Part shown: positions 17,869 through 26,511 of the stretch, piece by piece
How the letters are laid out: the number at the start of each line of letters is the position of its first letter
How positions within the stretch are numbered: the first letter of the stretch is position 1
NCBI RefSeq assembly: GCF_003946175.1
Contig: NZ_RHOK01000009.1
Span: forward strand, 1-64,000
Direction of reading: 5' to 3'
Length of the DNA stretch: 64,000 nucleotides
DNA from: Lacticaseibacillus suibinensis
GTDB lineage: Bacteria > Bacillota > Bacilli > Lactobacillales > Lactobacillaceae
Translations under genes and position numbers: made by a program
The notes under the pieces: generated by a model
Database searches by the model: none
Seen by the model: only the letters and a program-made list of their open reading frames with translations
Told to the model about the DNA's origin: nothing

Positions 17869-17957
17869 TTTGGCAGAGACTGACTGACGTTATACAATAC
17901 AGGCAGCACCGGGAAGGAGTACGCCGGGGTCATCGGGCAGGCCACTGGCGACACACA

Positions 17958-19010
17958 ATGAAAAATACCAAGCATCTGTTGTCAACGTTGATTGCATTAG
18001 GCGCGACCTTGGCCCTTGTGGGGTTAGCCGGCTGCGGCACGCCAGCTAAATCAGGCCACAGCACCACCAAGTCCAGCAAAGTGACGAAAGCCAAAAAGAA
18101 GAAGACTACGGCTAAGAAAACGACCGCGGCCTCCTCTTCGCAGAAGCAAACCTTGTGGAACGCGACTAAGGACCAACAACTGAAGGATTTTATCGCGCAA
18201 TGGGCGCCCACCATGGGTCAAAGCTACACCGAGTACGACGGCAAAACGCCACTCAAAACGTCTGTGGGCACCACGTATCCTGACGCGCTGAAAGGCATCA
18301 AGATTGAGCAGACCACGCCAGGCACCATTGGCTGGGCCCCCACTGGTGAGGGTAAATACGATTACAATGTCGTCGCCATTTACAACTATGACGGCTCAGT
18401 GCCGCCACTGCCTAATCACATCACCTATGTGTTCGCGTTTCACGAAGGCAGCCCCATTGCGTTGGTCGATCAAACGCGCGACGGCTGGCCGATTCTGACG
18501 CCAACGCGCAACACTGAGGTGAAGAATAGTTTTGCCCAAATCGCCAACGCGAGCGCCAGTGATAACGCCGGCACCAGTGACAGTACCGAAGCCAGCGACA
18601 GTACCGGCACCAGCGATAACAACGATAGTGATACCACCGCTAGCGACAGCACCAGTACCAGCGCGGAAACCCAAGCCGCCATCAAAAACCGGCCGATGAG
18701 TGCGCAAGCGATTGGGGTCATGATTATGATGCTTCGCGGTGACGACGTGGCCAATGATGAGAATCTCACTTTTGATAACAACACCGCTAGCTATCCTTAT
18801 CTGGTCAGCAGCGGCACTGCGGTCACGCAGATTCCTTTCCACTACAACCAATTCACAATTACCTATGCCATCCGCAACCCGAATTACAACGACTCTGACC
18901 AGGTCTTCGACGACCACACGATCAGCACGAGCGACTTGCGCCGGAAGTTTTACCGCACGCCAGCCCAGCAGCAGGCCGTTGAAGCCGTTGTCGCCCGGCT
19001 GAAGCACTAG
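17958..19010 (+). CDS. DUF4767-domain lipoprotein
   Basis: A 350-residue lipoprotein common in lactobacilli. The signal peptide carries lipobox LAGC (about residue 26). A Lys/Thr/Ser tether follows. A DUF4767-type domain at about 65-180 begins LWNATKDQQLKDFIAQWAP and continues with MGQSYTEYDG. A low-complexity Asp/Ser/Thr segment (about 195-235, repeats of SDST and TSDN) separates it from a C-terminal domain with the MSAQAIGVMIMMLRGDD pattern. The ATG at 17958 has only a distant GGGCAGG as ribosome site, so initiation may be weak. TTGGCA and TATACA about 15 bases apart upstream could form its own promoter. Function unknown. Confidence 0.75.
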   Translation: MKNTKHLLSTLIALGATLALVGLAGCGTPAKSGHSTTKSSKVTKAKKKKTTAKKTTAASSSQKQTLWNATKDQQLKDFIAQWAPTMGQSYTEYDGKTPLKTSVGTTYPDALKGIKIEQTTPGTIGWAPTGEGKYDYNVVAIYNYDGSVPPLPNHITYVFAFHEGSPIALVDQTRDGWPILTPTRNTEVKNSFAQIANASASDNAGTSDSTEASDSTGTSDNNDSDTTASDSTSTSAETQAAIKNRPMSAQAIGVMIMMLRGDDVANDENLTFDNNTASYPYLVSSGTAVTQIPFHYNQFTITYAIRNPNYNDSDQVFDDHTISTSDLRRKFYRTPAQQQAVEAVVARLKH

Positions 19011-19016
19011 CGACCG

Positions 19017-20801
19017 ATGATGACGCATAACCACGAAGTCGCCGCGCTCGGCCAGTTTTTCCACGATATTCGCACTGGGCGCGGGGTGACGCTCAAAGAA
19101 GCGGCTGGCGATTGGTCAGCGGCTTCTTTGTCCCGCTTTGAACGGGGCCGGCAAGACCTCAGCGCCGATAAAGCCATCACCTTGATGGCGCGCCTAGGCA
19201 TTGAAAATGAAGATTTCTACTATCTCTATCAGGCCAAACAGCGCTATTTTCCCCTCACGATTCTGAACTACGCCTTGTCTTATCACACGGCATTAGGTAG
19301 TCAGTGGCGCAACAGCTACCTGAAGGCACATCCCCAGCGCAACGCCCTCACCGACTATGCGCGGGTGCTATTTGACGCAATGGCGCATTGGCCAGAGCCA
19401 ACCTATCACTTCACCGCCGGGCAGAATCAGATTCTTGCCGACCGTCTCGCTGCCATGCGCTACAACCCTGCGATGGTGACGGATGTCCTGAAGCTAATTG
19501 TCGGCCCTGCCAGCCATGAACTGCTGGGGCTGCTGCGCCAGCGAGTCGAAGCCATTGATGAACAATGGGTCATGCGCGATATGTACCTGATGATCATCTG
19601 GCTCGGCGCCTTGATGGACCACGACCTGGCCTTGGCAGACGACCTGCAGCAGCAGCTGACCCCGACGTTTGCCCGGCCAGAGGCGTCAGTGCTCGTGACC
19701 CAGTTCTATTCGAATTGGTACTTCGGTGTCGCTGCGGCGCGCTGGGTGCATCAGCCCACTGCCGCCAACGCCGCGGCAGTGAAGGCTATCATTGACGACC
19801 TCTTGGTGATGAATAACAAGGATGACGCCTACTGGTTTCGCAACATGTTCGCACGCATGCAGCACGCGCAGGTTCAACACCAGCCGCTCATCGACCACCC
19901 GCAAGCCATGCTCGTCAGCCATACCCTGCCAGAACTCATCAAAAACCAGCGCCAATACATGGGCGTGAGCATCGAAGAGGTCGCGGTAGCGCTGAGCCCA
20001 ACGACCCTGCGTCGCTTCGAAGCAGGCGAAACGCAGCTCGGGTTTGCAACCCTGACCGCGCTGATGGGCGAGCTTGGGATGTTCCCCTCGCAAGCCTTCA
20101 CCTTCATTCAAAGCACGCCAGGTCACCCCAGCGGTGTGCACACCCTGTGGGCCACTTATACGGACCTCCAAGACCAGCCGGCAAAGGCGCAGCAGAACTA
20201 CCACACTTTCATGACGCAACTCGCTAAACCTGAGCAAATTCTGGCGATGCAGCAGTTCATTCTGCAAAGCACCGCCCCTGGCCTTGCGGAGCCGGCTCAG
20301 ATGCGGGCCACCGCCCTGACCATTTTGCAGGCGCTCTTGAGTGCCAAGGCTTGGTATCGCATGGAACTCTTGGCCGTGCACGCCGTGATGAGCTGGCTGC
20401 CAGTGGATCAGGTGCAAGCCTTGATCAACCACGGCAAGCGGTTGTATGAGAAAAACCCGCCAATGAGCGGCTATATCTCCTACTTTTTCGATGCATTGGG
20501 TGACGTGCTGGTGCAGGTCGTGAAAAACGAGGACAAACCGACGCGCCAGAATTTCGTGCAAGGTCAGCGCTGGCTGATGCAAGTCGCCAAGGAAACGCCC
20601 GGCGCCTGGCTCGCTGCCGGATCGTGGTTGATTGCGGATGCGGTGACCGCGCCAGCGGCAGAGAAAGACGCTGCCGTGCAGCAGTACCTGCGGCGGTCAG
20701 CGCGAGTTGGACATGTGGAAGCCATTGCCGCGTTGGAGCAGGAATGGGGTGGAGTGGTGCCGGAAGGTTATTTTGAGTTGAGCCCAGACGCAAAAAACTA
20801 A
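19017..20801 (+). CDS. Transcriptional regulator with two Rgg/XRE-type HTH domains
   Basis: A 594-residue regulator. The N-terminal HTH (about 10-60: LGQFFHDIRTGRGVTLKEAA, SLSRFERGRQDLS) and the helical part after it match Rgg/GadR/MutR proteins, which are normally near 290 residues and bind short peptides. A second HTH of the same sort lies at about 304-356 (LPELIKNQRQYMGVSIEEVA, TLRRFEAGETQL), followed by a second helical region. The protein is therefore a head-to-tail doubling of an Rgg unit. It begins six bases after the DUF4767 lipoprotein with no clear ribosome site, so it is likely translationally coupled. A terminator follows. No peptide pheromone gene was found beside it. Confidence 0.75.
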   Translation: MMTHNHEVAALGQFFHDIRTGRGVTLKEAAGDWSAASLSRFERGRQDLSADKAITLMARLGIENEDFYYLYQAKQRYFPLTILNYALSYHTALGSQWRNSYLKAHPQRNALTDYARVLFDAMAHWPEPTYHFTAGQNQILADRLAAMRYNPAMVTDVLKLIVGPASHELLGLLRQRVEAIDEQWVMRDMYLMIIWLGALMDHDLALADDLQQQLTPTFARPEASVLVTQFYSNWYFGVAAARWVHQPTAANAAAVKAIIDDLLVMNNKDDAYWFRNMFARMQHAQVQHQPLIDHPQAMLVSHTLPELIKNQRQYMGVSIEEVAVALSPTTLRRFEAGETQLGFATLTALMGELGMFPSQAFTFIQSTPGHPSGVHTLWATYTDLQDQPAKAQQNYHTFMTQLAKPEQILAMQQFILQSTAPGLAEPAQMRATALTILQALLSAKAWYRMELLAVHAVMSWLPVDQVQALINHGKRLYEKNPPMSGYISYFFDALGDVLVQVVKNEDKPTRQNFVQGQRWLMQVAKETPGAWLAAGSWLIADAVTAPAAEKDAAVQQYLRRSARVGHVEAIAALEQEWGGVVPEGYFELSPDAKN

Positions 20802-20862
20802 TCAACTCCTTCTTGATCTCAATCACCTGCTTCCAAAGTAAGGGTGTGCATAAAAGTAAGCC

Positions 20863-20903
20863 AAGGCATCACTCGTAGAAAGTTGCTGAGCGATGCCTTT
20901 TTT
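20863..20903 (+). terminator. Terminator of the double-HTH regulator gene
   Basis: AAGGCATC and GATGCCTTTTTT, with ACTC/GAG pairing inside, form a hairpin ending in six T. The rest of 20802-21018 shows no gene I accept. Confidence 0.7.
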
Positions 20904-21018
20904 GATCAATTTATTATGTATGACCAAATCCGACGAGAGGTATGTGTACAGCGGCAGTGTGATAACGTCACCTAACGACTGCGGTGACATGGCCAGAGCG
21001 AGCAGACACAAATATGAT

Positions 21019-21056
21019 TTGACAAACGGTTTTCAATTATATATTGCATTTGCAAT
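21019..21056 (+). promoter_or_regulatory. marR promoter region with palindromic operator
   Basis: TTGACA at 21019-21024 is a perfect -35. The palindrome ATTGCATTTGCAAT (21043-21056) covers the -10 region. MarR proteins bind such TTGCA-type inverted repeats, so autorepression is likely. Confidence 0.6.
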
Positions 21057-21097
21057 ACATCCGTGTATACTAATCCCAGAAAGCAGGTGACCTGTTT

Positions 21098-21547
21098 ATG
21101 GACGCACTCCGCGCCATCGGTGTTGTGGCACGCGCACTGGACAGCATCTCCAACATCGAATTCCGCGACTTAAATCTGACTCGCGGCCAATACCTCTACC
21201 TCGTGCGCATTGTCGAACAGCCTGGTATCATCCAAGAACAGCTGGTCAACCAGCTCAAAGTGGATCGAGCCACAGTGGCGCGCAGCGTGGCCAAGCTGTG
21301 CCGGCAGGGGTTGGTCGTGAAGCAGCCTGACCCCAATAACGCGAAAGCAAGTTTACTTTTCGCCACCGCCGCCGGCAAAAAAGCCTACGCCCCGATTCAC
21401 CGGGAGAACCAGTATTCACTTCAGCGGGCCCTTGATGGCATGACCGAAACGGAGGTTGCCACCCTGACCCGTCTGCTCAACCAGATGACGCAGAACATCG
21501 ATGAAGACTGGCAGCTGGTCAAAAGCGGCGGCAAGCGCCACTACTGA
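21098..21547 (+). CDS. MarR-family transcriptional regulator
   Basis: A 149-residue winged-helix regulator. The recognition region is PGIIQEQLVNQLKVDRATVAR followed by KLCRQGLVVKQPDPNNAKAS, where the wing turn carries the family's DPxNxK-like pattern. N- and C-terminal helices for dimerisation are present. The start at 21098 has AGCAGGTGA upstream. It overlies a palindromic operator in its own promoter and is followed 24 bases later by an acetyltransferase that probably shares the transcript. The ligand is unknown. Confidence 0.88.
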   Translation: MDALRAIGVVARALDSISNIEFRDLNLTRGQYLYLVRIVEQPGIIQEQLVNQLKVDRATVARSVAKLCRQGLVVKQPDPNNAKASLLFATAAGKKAYAPIHRENQYSLQRALDGMTETEVATLTRLLNQMTQNIDEDWQLVKSGGKRHY

Positions 21548-21571
21548 GTTTTAATCATGAAAGGACAGACA

Positions 21572-22105
21572 ATGAACACTATTCGTCAAATCACTGAGCA
21601 AGACATCCCCACCCTCGTTCACATGGCCCGCATCACCTTTGCGGATACCTTCGACGCAAATACCGCCCCAGCTGACATGGCCGAATTTCTGGCCACGGCT
21701 TATGCGCCAAGCAAGCTCACGGCAGAATTAAACACCCCTGGCACCACCTTTTGGTTCGCGCTGGTTGATGGTACCCCTGCCGGCTATGCCAAATTCAACG
21801 TGGACGCCGCCGTCACCGCGGACGTCAAAGCGACCAACGCCCTCGAGTTGGAACGCATCTACATCCTGCCAACCTATAAGCATCACGGCTTGGGCAGCCT
21901 GCTCTACAATCAGGCATTAAAATTAGCGCAAGCTCAAGGTAAGGCCACCATTGCCCTGGGGGTGTGGGAACACAATGAACCGGCAAAAGCCTTCTATACA
22001 AAGCGCGGGTTCAAAAAAGTCGGCGAGCATGCCTTCGTGGTCGGTGATGACCCACAGCACGACTGGCTGATGGAGGCCGCCGTTACGCCAGCGCCAAAAG
22101 CTTAG
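21572..22105 (+). CDS. GNAT-family N-acetyltransferase
   Basis: A 177-residue acetyl-CoA-dependent acetyltransferase. The acetyl-CoA loop is LPTYKHHGLGSLLYNQAL (about 97-114, QxxGxG/A-like), preceded by the LELERIYI strand and followed by GVWEHNEPAKAFYTKRGF, the usual motif B. The N-terminal TFADTFDANT region resembles PaiA/YkwB-type polyamine or small-amine acetylases. I choose 21572 because AAAGGACAG lies just upstream; the ATG at 21557 would place that ribosome site inside the gene. Likely co-transcribed with the MarR gene, which fits an inducible detoxification pair, but the substrate is unknown. Confidence 0.85.
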   Translation: MNTIRQITEQDIPTLVHMARITFADTFDANTAPADMAEFLATAYAPSKLTAELNTPGTTFWFALVDGTPAGYAKFNVDAAVTADVKATNALELERIYILPTYKHHGLGSLLYNQALKLAQAQGKATIALGVWEHNEPAKAFYTKRGFKKVGEHAFVVGDDPQHDWLMEAAVTPAPKA

Positions 22106-22162
22106 CGATCACTGGACGCCGGACACCATTTTGACTGTACTTTTCGTCAACAGGCCGGTCTT

Positions 22163-22178
22163 TGTTTCACGTGAAACA
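22163..22178. promoter_or_regulatory. parS site (perfect)
   Basis: TGTTTCACGTGAAACA is the 16-bp palindrome bound by ParB/Spo0J in Firmicutes chromosomes, here between convergent genes. Such sites cluster around oriC. Confidence 0.9.
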
Positions 22179-22204
22179 CAGCGTCTGCTAAGCGCCGGCG
22201 AATC

Positions 22205-22243
22205 AAAGAACCGCCTCGCACAAAATGCGAGACGGTTCTTTTT
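22205..22243. terminator. Bidirectional terminator between acetyltransferase and mdcB
   Basis: AAAGAACCG, CTCGCA and TGCGAG, CGGTTCTTTTT form a long hairpin with poly-T on the plus strand and AAAGAA giving T-rich sequence on the minus strand. Confidence 0.8.
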
Positions 22244-22254
22244 GTCACAGGGCT

Positions 22255-23097
22255 TCAGATGAGGTCTTCCACAAAGCCCATAAAAATGGTCAAAATCAGC
22301 ATATCTGCCGATCCGCCCAGACTCAGGTTCTGCTTCAAAAAGTCAGCATTCATCTGCTCCAGCAGCCGCATCCCCGCTTGGGTGTGCGTGCCGCCAGTGG
22401 CCAAAATCGCCTGGGCCTGCTGCTGCGCCACCGGCAAAATAGCGGTGGTGCCAGCGCGATGAATCAGGTTGGTATCGGTGAAATGGCTCAAAATCGCCAG
22501 CAAGCTATCGAGCAGGCGTTGGTTTAGCGTCCCAGTCGCCTGCCGCAGCATGGGCAAGCCATGATCGAACACGCTGGGATAGCCGGCTTCGGCTTCCCCG
22601 CGCACGCCGGTTAAGCCGTGCTCAAGGTACAGCCGCTCGCCGGCTGTCAGCTCGGCATCGGTTTTCGCCGCGGTGGCGGCAAAGTCTCCAGCGGTCAAGC
22701 CCACCAGCATCTGCTGGACCACTTGGCGCACGGTCAGATCACGAGACTGGTGATAGGCCACGGCGGCAGTCAGAATCCCTAGCGAGAAAATGGCGCCTTT
22801 ATGCGTGTTCACCCCGGCGGTTGCGGCAAACATCGCCTGCTCCGCCTTCATCCCTGCTGGCCGCAGCGCCTGAAATAGCGCTGGTAAGTCGTCTTGCCAG
22901 TCCAGGCCAGTTTGGGCACAAAACAGCAAATACGGCTGCAGGCTCAAACTGGAGTTAATGAACGTGAACACGGTCATATCAGGATGCGGCCCGCTGCTGA
23001 CGGGATCCACCAGGCCGGGTTTGGGATTGACGCTGACCTCATAGAGCAAGGCCCGCGTGGCCAAATTGGCCAGTTGTTCTGCCGTAAATGCCGTCAT
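22255..23097 (-). CDS. mdcB: Triphosphoribosyl-dephospho-CoA synthase
   Basis: CitG/MdcB-family enzyme that makes 2'-(5''-triphosphoribosyl)-3'-dephospho-CoA from ATP and dephospho-CoA, the precursor of the malonate decarboxylase ACP prosthetic group. Family motifs are EVSVNPKPGLVDPVSSGPHPDM near residues 20-41, TAGVNTHKGAIFSLG (about 93-107), and GVRGEAEAGYPSVF. The start at 23097 has AAAGGA upstream. It is the last gene of the mdc operon, 11 bases after the hydrolase gene. The pathway partner MdcG, which transfers the group to MdcC, lies two genes upstream. Confidence 0.9.
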   Translation of the reverse strand: MTAFTAEQLANLATRALLYEVSVNPKPGLVDPVSSGPHPDMTVFTFINSSLSLQPYLLFCAQTGLDWQDDLPALFQALRPAGMKAEQAMFAATAGVNTHKGAIFSLGILTAAVAYHQSRDLTVRQVVQQMLVGLTAGDFAATAAKTDAELTAGERLYLEHGLTGVRGEAEAGYPSVFDHGLPMLRQATGTLNQRLLDSLLAILSHFTDTNLIHRAGTTAILPVAQQQAQAILATGGTHTQAGMRLLEQMNADFLKQNLSLGGSADMLILTIFMGFVEDLI

Positions 23098-23108
23098 AAC
23101 GTATCCTT

Positions 23109-23888
23109 TCACTTGTTTTGCAACATGAAATGCCGCAGCGTTTGATTGAACGCTTCCGGGACTTCAGCCATCACATCGTGGCCGCAGTTTTGAATCATCA
23201 CTTCGCGCACCTGGGCATTGCGCCGCATCAGCCACTGGCCGTAGCCATTGTTGAAATACGGCGTTTGCGCCGCCGTGGCGAACAGCACCGGGGCCGTTTC
23301 GCTACTGATCTGCGCGCGCCAGTCCGCTTGGAAATGATCCGCCAGCAGCGCCACGCCTTGCTCACGGTCGAAGGGCTGGCGGCTTTCGGCGCGAATAAAC
23401 GCATCCATCACCGCCGGCACCATGCCGTGCAAGGTTTCGTGGCCTTGGCGAGGCCGGTGCAACTGCACTGGCGCAGTGCGGGCCGTTAAGCCGCGAAAGC
23501 CGAATTGCCACTGATGATCGTTGAGCATCTTCGGCGACTGATCCACCACCAGTACCCCGCTCACTGGCACGTCAGGATGCCGCTGGCGAAACGCCCAAAT
23601 GACGCTAGCACCCATCGAATGGCCCACCAGCAGTGGCCGCTGCAGCTGCAGTTGCGAAAGCACCGCCGCTAGGTCATCAGCCAGTTCCGCTAGCGAGGTC
23701 GCCACCGGTCCAGTGGATTCGCCCTGCCCGCGGTAATCAAAGCATACGGTTTGCGCGCGGCGACTAAACGCCGCCACTTGGGCAGTCCAGATTTCCTTGT
23801 AGCTGCCAAAACCGTTGACGAACACGATGGGCCGGCCGCTACCTTCAACGGCCACGGCTAACTGGGCGTCAGGAACCGCAATTTGCAT
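23109..23888 (-). CDS. Alpha/beta hydrolase encoded inside the malonate decarboxylase operon
   Basis: A 259-residue cytoplasmic hydrolase. The nucleophile elbow is VGHSMGAS (Ser near 93), the oxyanion region FVNGFGSYKEIW, and the catalytic His lies in QNCGHDVMAEVPE near the end. DYRGQGES and VLVVDQSPKML are typical of esterase/peroxidase-like members. It has no signal peptide. Its ATG overlaps the mdcG stop by one base (TAATG), and mdcB follows within 11 bases, so it is a full member of the operon. Such a gene is not part of the classical mdc set. It could hydrolyse a malonyl or acyl ester or thioester, but that is inference from position. Confidence 0.8.
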   Translation of the reverse strand: MQIAVPDAQLAVAVEGSGRPIVFVNGFGSYKEIWTAQVAAFSRRAQTVCFDYRGQGESTGPVATSLAELADDLAAVLSQLQLQRPLLVGHSMGASVIWAFRQRHPDVPVSGVLVVDQSPKMLNDHQWQFGFRGLTARTAPVQLHRPRQGHETLHGMVPAVMDAFIRAESRQPFDREQGVALLADHFQADWRAQISSETAPVLFATAAQTPYFNNGYGQWLMRRNAQVREVMIQNCGHDVMAEVPEAFNQTLRHFMLQNK

Positions 23889-24523
23889 TAGGCTTCACCT
23901 TCAAAATGCCACGGATCCGCGGTTAACTGCGGGCCGTTGGCGGTTTTCATCATCACCTGGGCAGCGCGGTGCTGGGCGTACTCTTCCAGCGAAAAGCCAT
24001 CTTGGCCGTGCACCACTTGGATGTCCGCATGCGCGCCGGCAATGGCTTGCAGGCGCTGGATCAGCGTTTGCGCCGCCGCTACCGGCAAGGCCTTAGCGGG
24101 CCTAGTCATGATGACATCGACATCTGAGACTGGCCGCGCCATTTTCAGGCCCGTGACCAGCTCGAATTGCAGGCTGCCGCCGACACCCCAATCGAAGCCT
24201 TGCAGCAAAGGCTCTAAAGCGGCAAGCTTTTGGAACGCCGGTAATTGCGCCCGCGCCGGGTCCAACTGCGGCAGCAGCGCCAAGGCCTGCTGCGGGGTCA
24301 CGGTCGCCGCCACCTGAGCAGAGGCCGCGAAGGCTGCAAAGCGCTGCGCCTTTTGATAGCCACGAAGGCCGACCGGAATCCGGTCGGCCTGGGGGCCCCG
24401 CCGTACGATCACGTATGGCGATTCGGTTAACATGGCCACTGCCCAATCAGGCAGTGGGCTCGCTGCCGTCAAAGCATCAGCTGCTTTGAGCCGCACGAGC
24501 GTATGCGGAGTGAAACTTACCAT
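23888..24523 (-). CDS. mdcG: Phosphoribosyl-dephospho-CoA transferase, ACP holo-forming
   Basis: MdcG-type nucleotidyltransferase that attaches the phosphoribosyl-dephospho-CoA group to the Ser of MdcC. Visible features: N-terminal FTPHTLVRLK, VGLRGYQKAQRFAAF near residue 50, and the GVGGSLQFELVTGL followed by SDVDVIM that supplies the metal-binding Asp pair of the nucleotidyltransferase fold. Length 211 is near normal. The start overlaps the end of mdcDE by seven bases. With mdcB it forms the prosthetic-group branch of the operon. Confidence 0.85.
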   Translation of the reverse strand: MVSFTPHTLVRLKAADALTAASPLPDWAVAMLTESPYVIVRRGPQADRIPVGLRGYQKAQRFAAFAASAQVAATVTPQQALALLPQLDPARAQLPAFQKLAALEPLLQGFDWGVGGSLQFELVTGLKMARPVSDVDVIMTRPAKALPVAAAQTLIQRLQAIAGAHADIQVVHGQDGFSLEEYAQHRAAQVMMKTANGPQLTADPWHFEGEA

Positions 24524-26193
24524 TGCTGATCCATCAAGGCGCGAACTTTGTTGGTGGCTTTGCGGCCGCCGCCTTCGCCGTTCACGGCAATGTCGTTGGT
24601 GTAACGGAAGGACAGGTCAGCAGGTGCGTCTTCCAGGCTCTTGAACGCATCGTCCAAGGCGGCCTTCACAGTAGCAACAGCATTGGCATCAGAATCGTAG
24701 CCTTTGACGCCTTTGATCAGGTTGTACAAAGAGCCAAGCTTTTGATAGTTTTCAATGTCGTAAGCCATCGCTGGGACATGCTTGGTGGCTTCTTCCAATT
24801 CAGCAATCGTCCGCTGGGTAATGCGGGCACTGGAAGCCTTGCTCATCGCCTGAATGGTAATGTCGAGGTCATCCAAGGCGACCAGCCGGTTGGATTGCAA
24901 ACCTTGAGCGAGGAAGCCACCGGAAACGGCATCCCCTGGAATGAAGGAAACCACCTTGTGACCGGCCTGGCGTGCCCGCGCATAGGCACTGGCAGCGGAA
25001 GCCAGCGACATGTGAATCCCAATCAGCTCTTCCTTGTAGCCATAAGCCTGACTCGGCACATCGACGACAATCACGATTGGCGTCTTCTCGGCCGCTGGCT
25101 TGTCCGCATCAGCGGCGATCAAATCGTTGATGACACTGGCAACCGTGTAGCCTTCTTGCAGGCCCACTTCACCATGGCGTACCCGTGGGAAGCGATTGTC
25201 TTCAGCTGGCACAATGGCAACATATTCGCGGCCATCGGCTTGGGCGTGCAAGACCGTTGGCACATCACTGTGGGCGTTTTTGATGCCGGTCAACAGTTCA
25301 AACCAGTTGCGGCCACGAGACTTGGTGCCAGGCTGGCTGCCGCTAGTGGCTGGGGCCAGGTGATGCGGCTTGGCAACGACTTGCTTGAACAGCTGATCGT
25401 AACCGGCGATATCCAGGGGCTGGCTTGGGTCGAGTTGATCCAGCAAGCTCAGGTAGAAATCGCCACGCTGATCACGGTGCGAATCCTTGTTCTCATCAAT
25501 CGCTGCCGTGATGGCAGTGCGGAAGGCGTTCACGTCATCATCAACGACTTCATCGATGATGCCGGTGGCCTGGCGCTGCTTAGTGCCCAGCGTGTTCCAG
25601 ATCAGGTTCTTATCGGAAGAATCCCATTCCTTAACGCCGGCTTCCTGCTCGATGACTTCAGGACCGTTCAAGCCGATACGGGCTTTGTCGGTGCCGATGA
25701 CATAAGACAGCAAGGCGTTGGTGATGGACATCCCACCAAAAGAGCCAACGCGCCCTGGCACGAGGCCAATAACTGGCACGTACTGTTTCAAGGCAATGAC
25801 CATGTTGTGGATTTCGGAAATTGACAGCAAGCCGTAGTTGGCTTCCTGCAGGCGCACGCCACCGGTATCCAAGATGATGATCGGATATTCCTTGTGGCCG
25901 GCTTTGTTGTCGGCTAATACATGCTCCAGGGCGGAGACAATCTTCGCGCCGGAGACTTCACCAATCCCGCCGCCTTGGAAGGCGCCTTCGATGGCGATGA
26001 TGACCGTGTCTTTTTGGTTTAATTGCCCTTTCATCACCACAATGCCGTCATCGGCTTCAGGCACGATGTTTTGGGGCTCGAGGTGCGGGGAAATCATGTT
26101 ATCAAAGGGCCCAATCAATTCACGGGTGCTACCCGCATCAAGTAAGGCTTCTGCGCGCTGGCGAGCGTGCAATTCAACAAAACTATTGCTCAT
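24517..26193 (-). CDS. mdcDE: Malonate decarboxylase beta and gamma subunits fused in one protein
   Basis: A 558-residue fusion. Residues about 1-270 match the beta subunit MdcD (malonyl-S-ACP decarboxylase; IIAIEGAFQGGGIGEVSGAK, VGSFGGMSITNALLSYVIGT with the oxyanion-forming Gly pairs). Residues about 300-555 match the gamma subunit MdcE (VVDVPSQAYGYKEELIGIH, GDAVSGGFLAQGLQ). In Klebsiella, Malonomonas and Pseudomonas these are two genes. The linker (about 270-300) holds HHLAPATSGSQPG. The complex releases CO2 from malonyl-S-ACP and regenerates acetyl-S-ACP. It overlaps mdcC by 11 bases. No frameshift is seen, so this is a true fusion. Confidence 0.9.
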   Translation of the reverse strand: MSNSFVELHARQRAEALLDAGSTRELIGPFDNMISPHLEPQNIVPEADDGIVVMKGQLNQKDTVIIAIEGAFQGGGIGEVSGAKIVSALEHVLADNKAGHKEYPIIILDTGGVRLQEANYGLLSISEIHNMVIALKQYVPVIGLVPGRVGSFGGMSITNALLSYVIGTDKARIGLNGPEVIEQEAGVKEWDSSDKNLIWNTLGTKQRQATGIIDEVVDDDVNAFRTAITAAIDENKDSHRDQRGDFYLSLLDQLDPSQPLDIAGYDQLFKQVVAKPHHLAPATSGSQPGTKSRGRNWFELLTGIKNAHSDVPTVLHAQADGREYVAIVPAEDNRFPRVRHGEVGLQEGYTVASVINDLIAADADKPAAEKTPIVIVVDVPSQAYGYKEELIGIHMSLASAASAYARARQAGHKVVSFIPGDAVSGGFLAQGLQSNRLVALDDLDITIQAMSKASSARITQRTIAELEEATKHVPAMAYDIENYQKLGSLYNLIKGVKGYDSDANAVATVKAALDDAFKSLEDAPADLSFRYTNDIAVNGEGGGRKATNKVRALMDQQW

Positions 26194-26482
26194 CTTTCAA
26201 CGCCTCCATTGCTTGAGTGAGTCGCAGGTTAACAACGCCAGGCGTGGCGCCGAAATCATTGATCTCAAAATCGGCCAGCAGTGGGTAGCGGTCGAAGAAC
26301 CGGTTCAGCACGTTTTGCCAAACTTCTTTGAACCCATCACTACCAGTGACGATGTTTAATTCAGATTCTTTTTTGTCCGTCGGCTTCATGATCACTTCAA
26401 GGTCGCCGGAAGCAACGACGCCAATGTGAACAGGGCGTTCGATTGGCTGGGTTGCCGCATAATTAAAGTGCATTTTTTCCAT
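26183..26482 (-). CDS. mdcC: Malonate decarboxylase acyl carrier protein (delta subunit)
   Basis: A 99-residue acyl carrier subunit. It carries the 2'-(5''-phosphoribosyl)-3'-dephospho-CoA group on a Ser; Ser25 in GVVASGDLEV matches the known attachment motif. Acetyl bound there is exchanged for malonyl by MdcA and decarboxylated by MdcDE. AAAGGAG lies 13 bases before the ATG at 26482; a second ATG three codons in (MHFNYAATQ) is a possible alternative start. Sits 29 bases after mdcA. Confidence 0.9.
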   Translation of the reverse strand: MEKMHFNYAATQPIERPVHIGVVASGDLEVIMKPTDKKESELNIVTGSDGFKEVWQNVLNRFFDRYPLLADFEINDFGATPGVVNLRLTQAMEALKDEQ

Positions 26483-26511
26483 AATGTTGCGTGCTCCTTT
26501 CAGAGGTGACC

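Noticed and set aside
20823-21011. 62-codon minus-strand frame divergent from the MarR gene, considered as a peptide gene for the Rgg-like regulator
   Set aside because: Starts at TTG without ribosome site, spans the terminator hairpin, and does not resemble an SHP pheromone precursor.
24523-25824. 433-codon plus-strand frame opposite mdcDE
   Set aside because: Antisense to a conserved enzyme; GC-rich coding produces open complementary frames. No ribosome site or motif.
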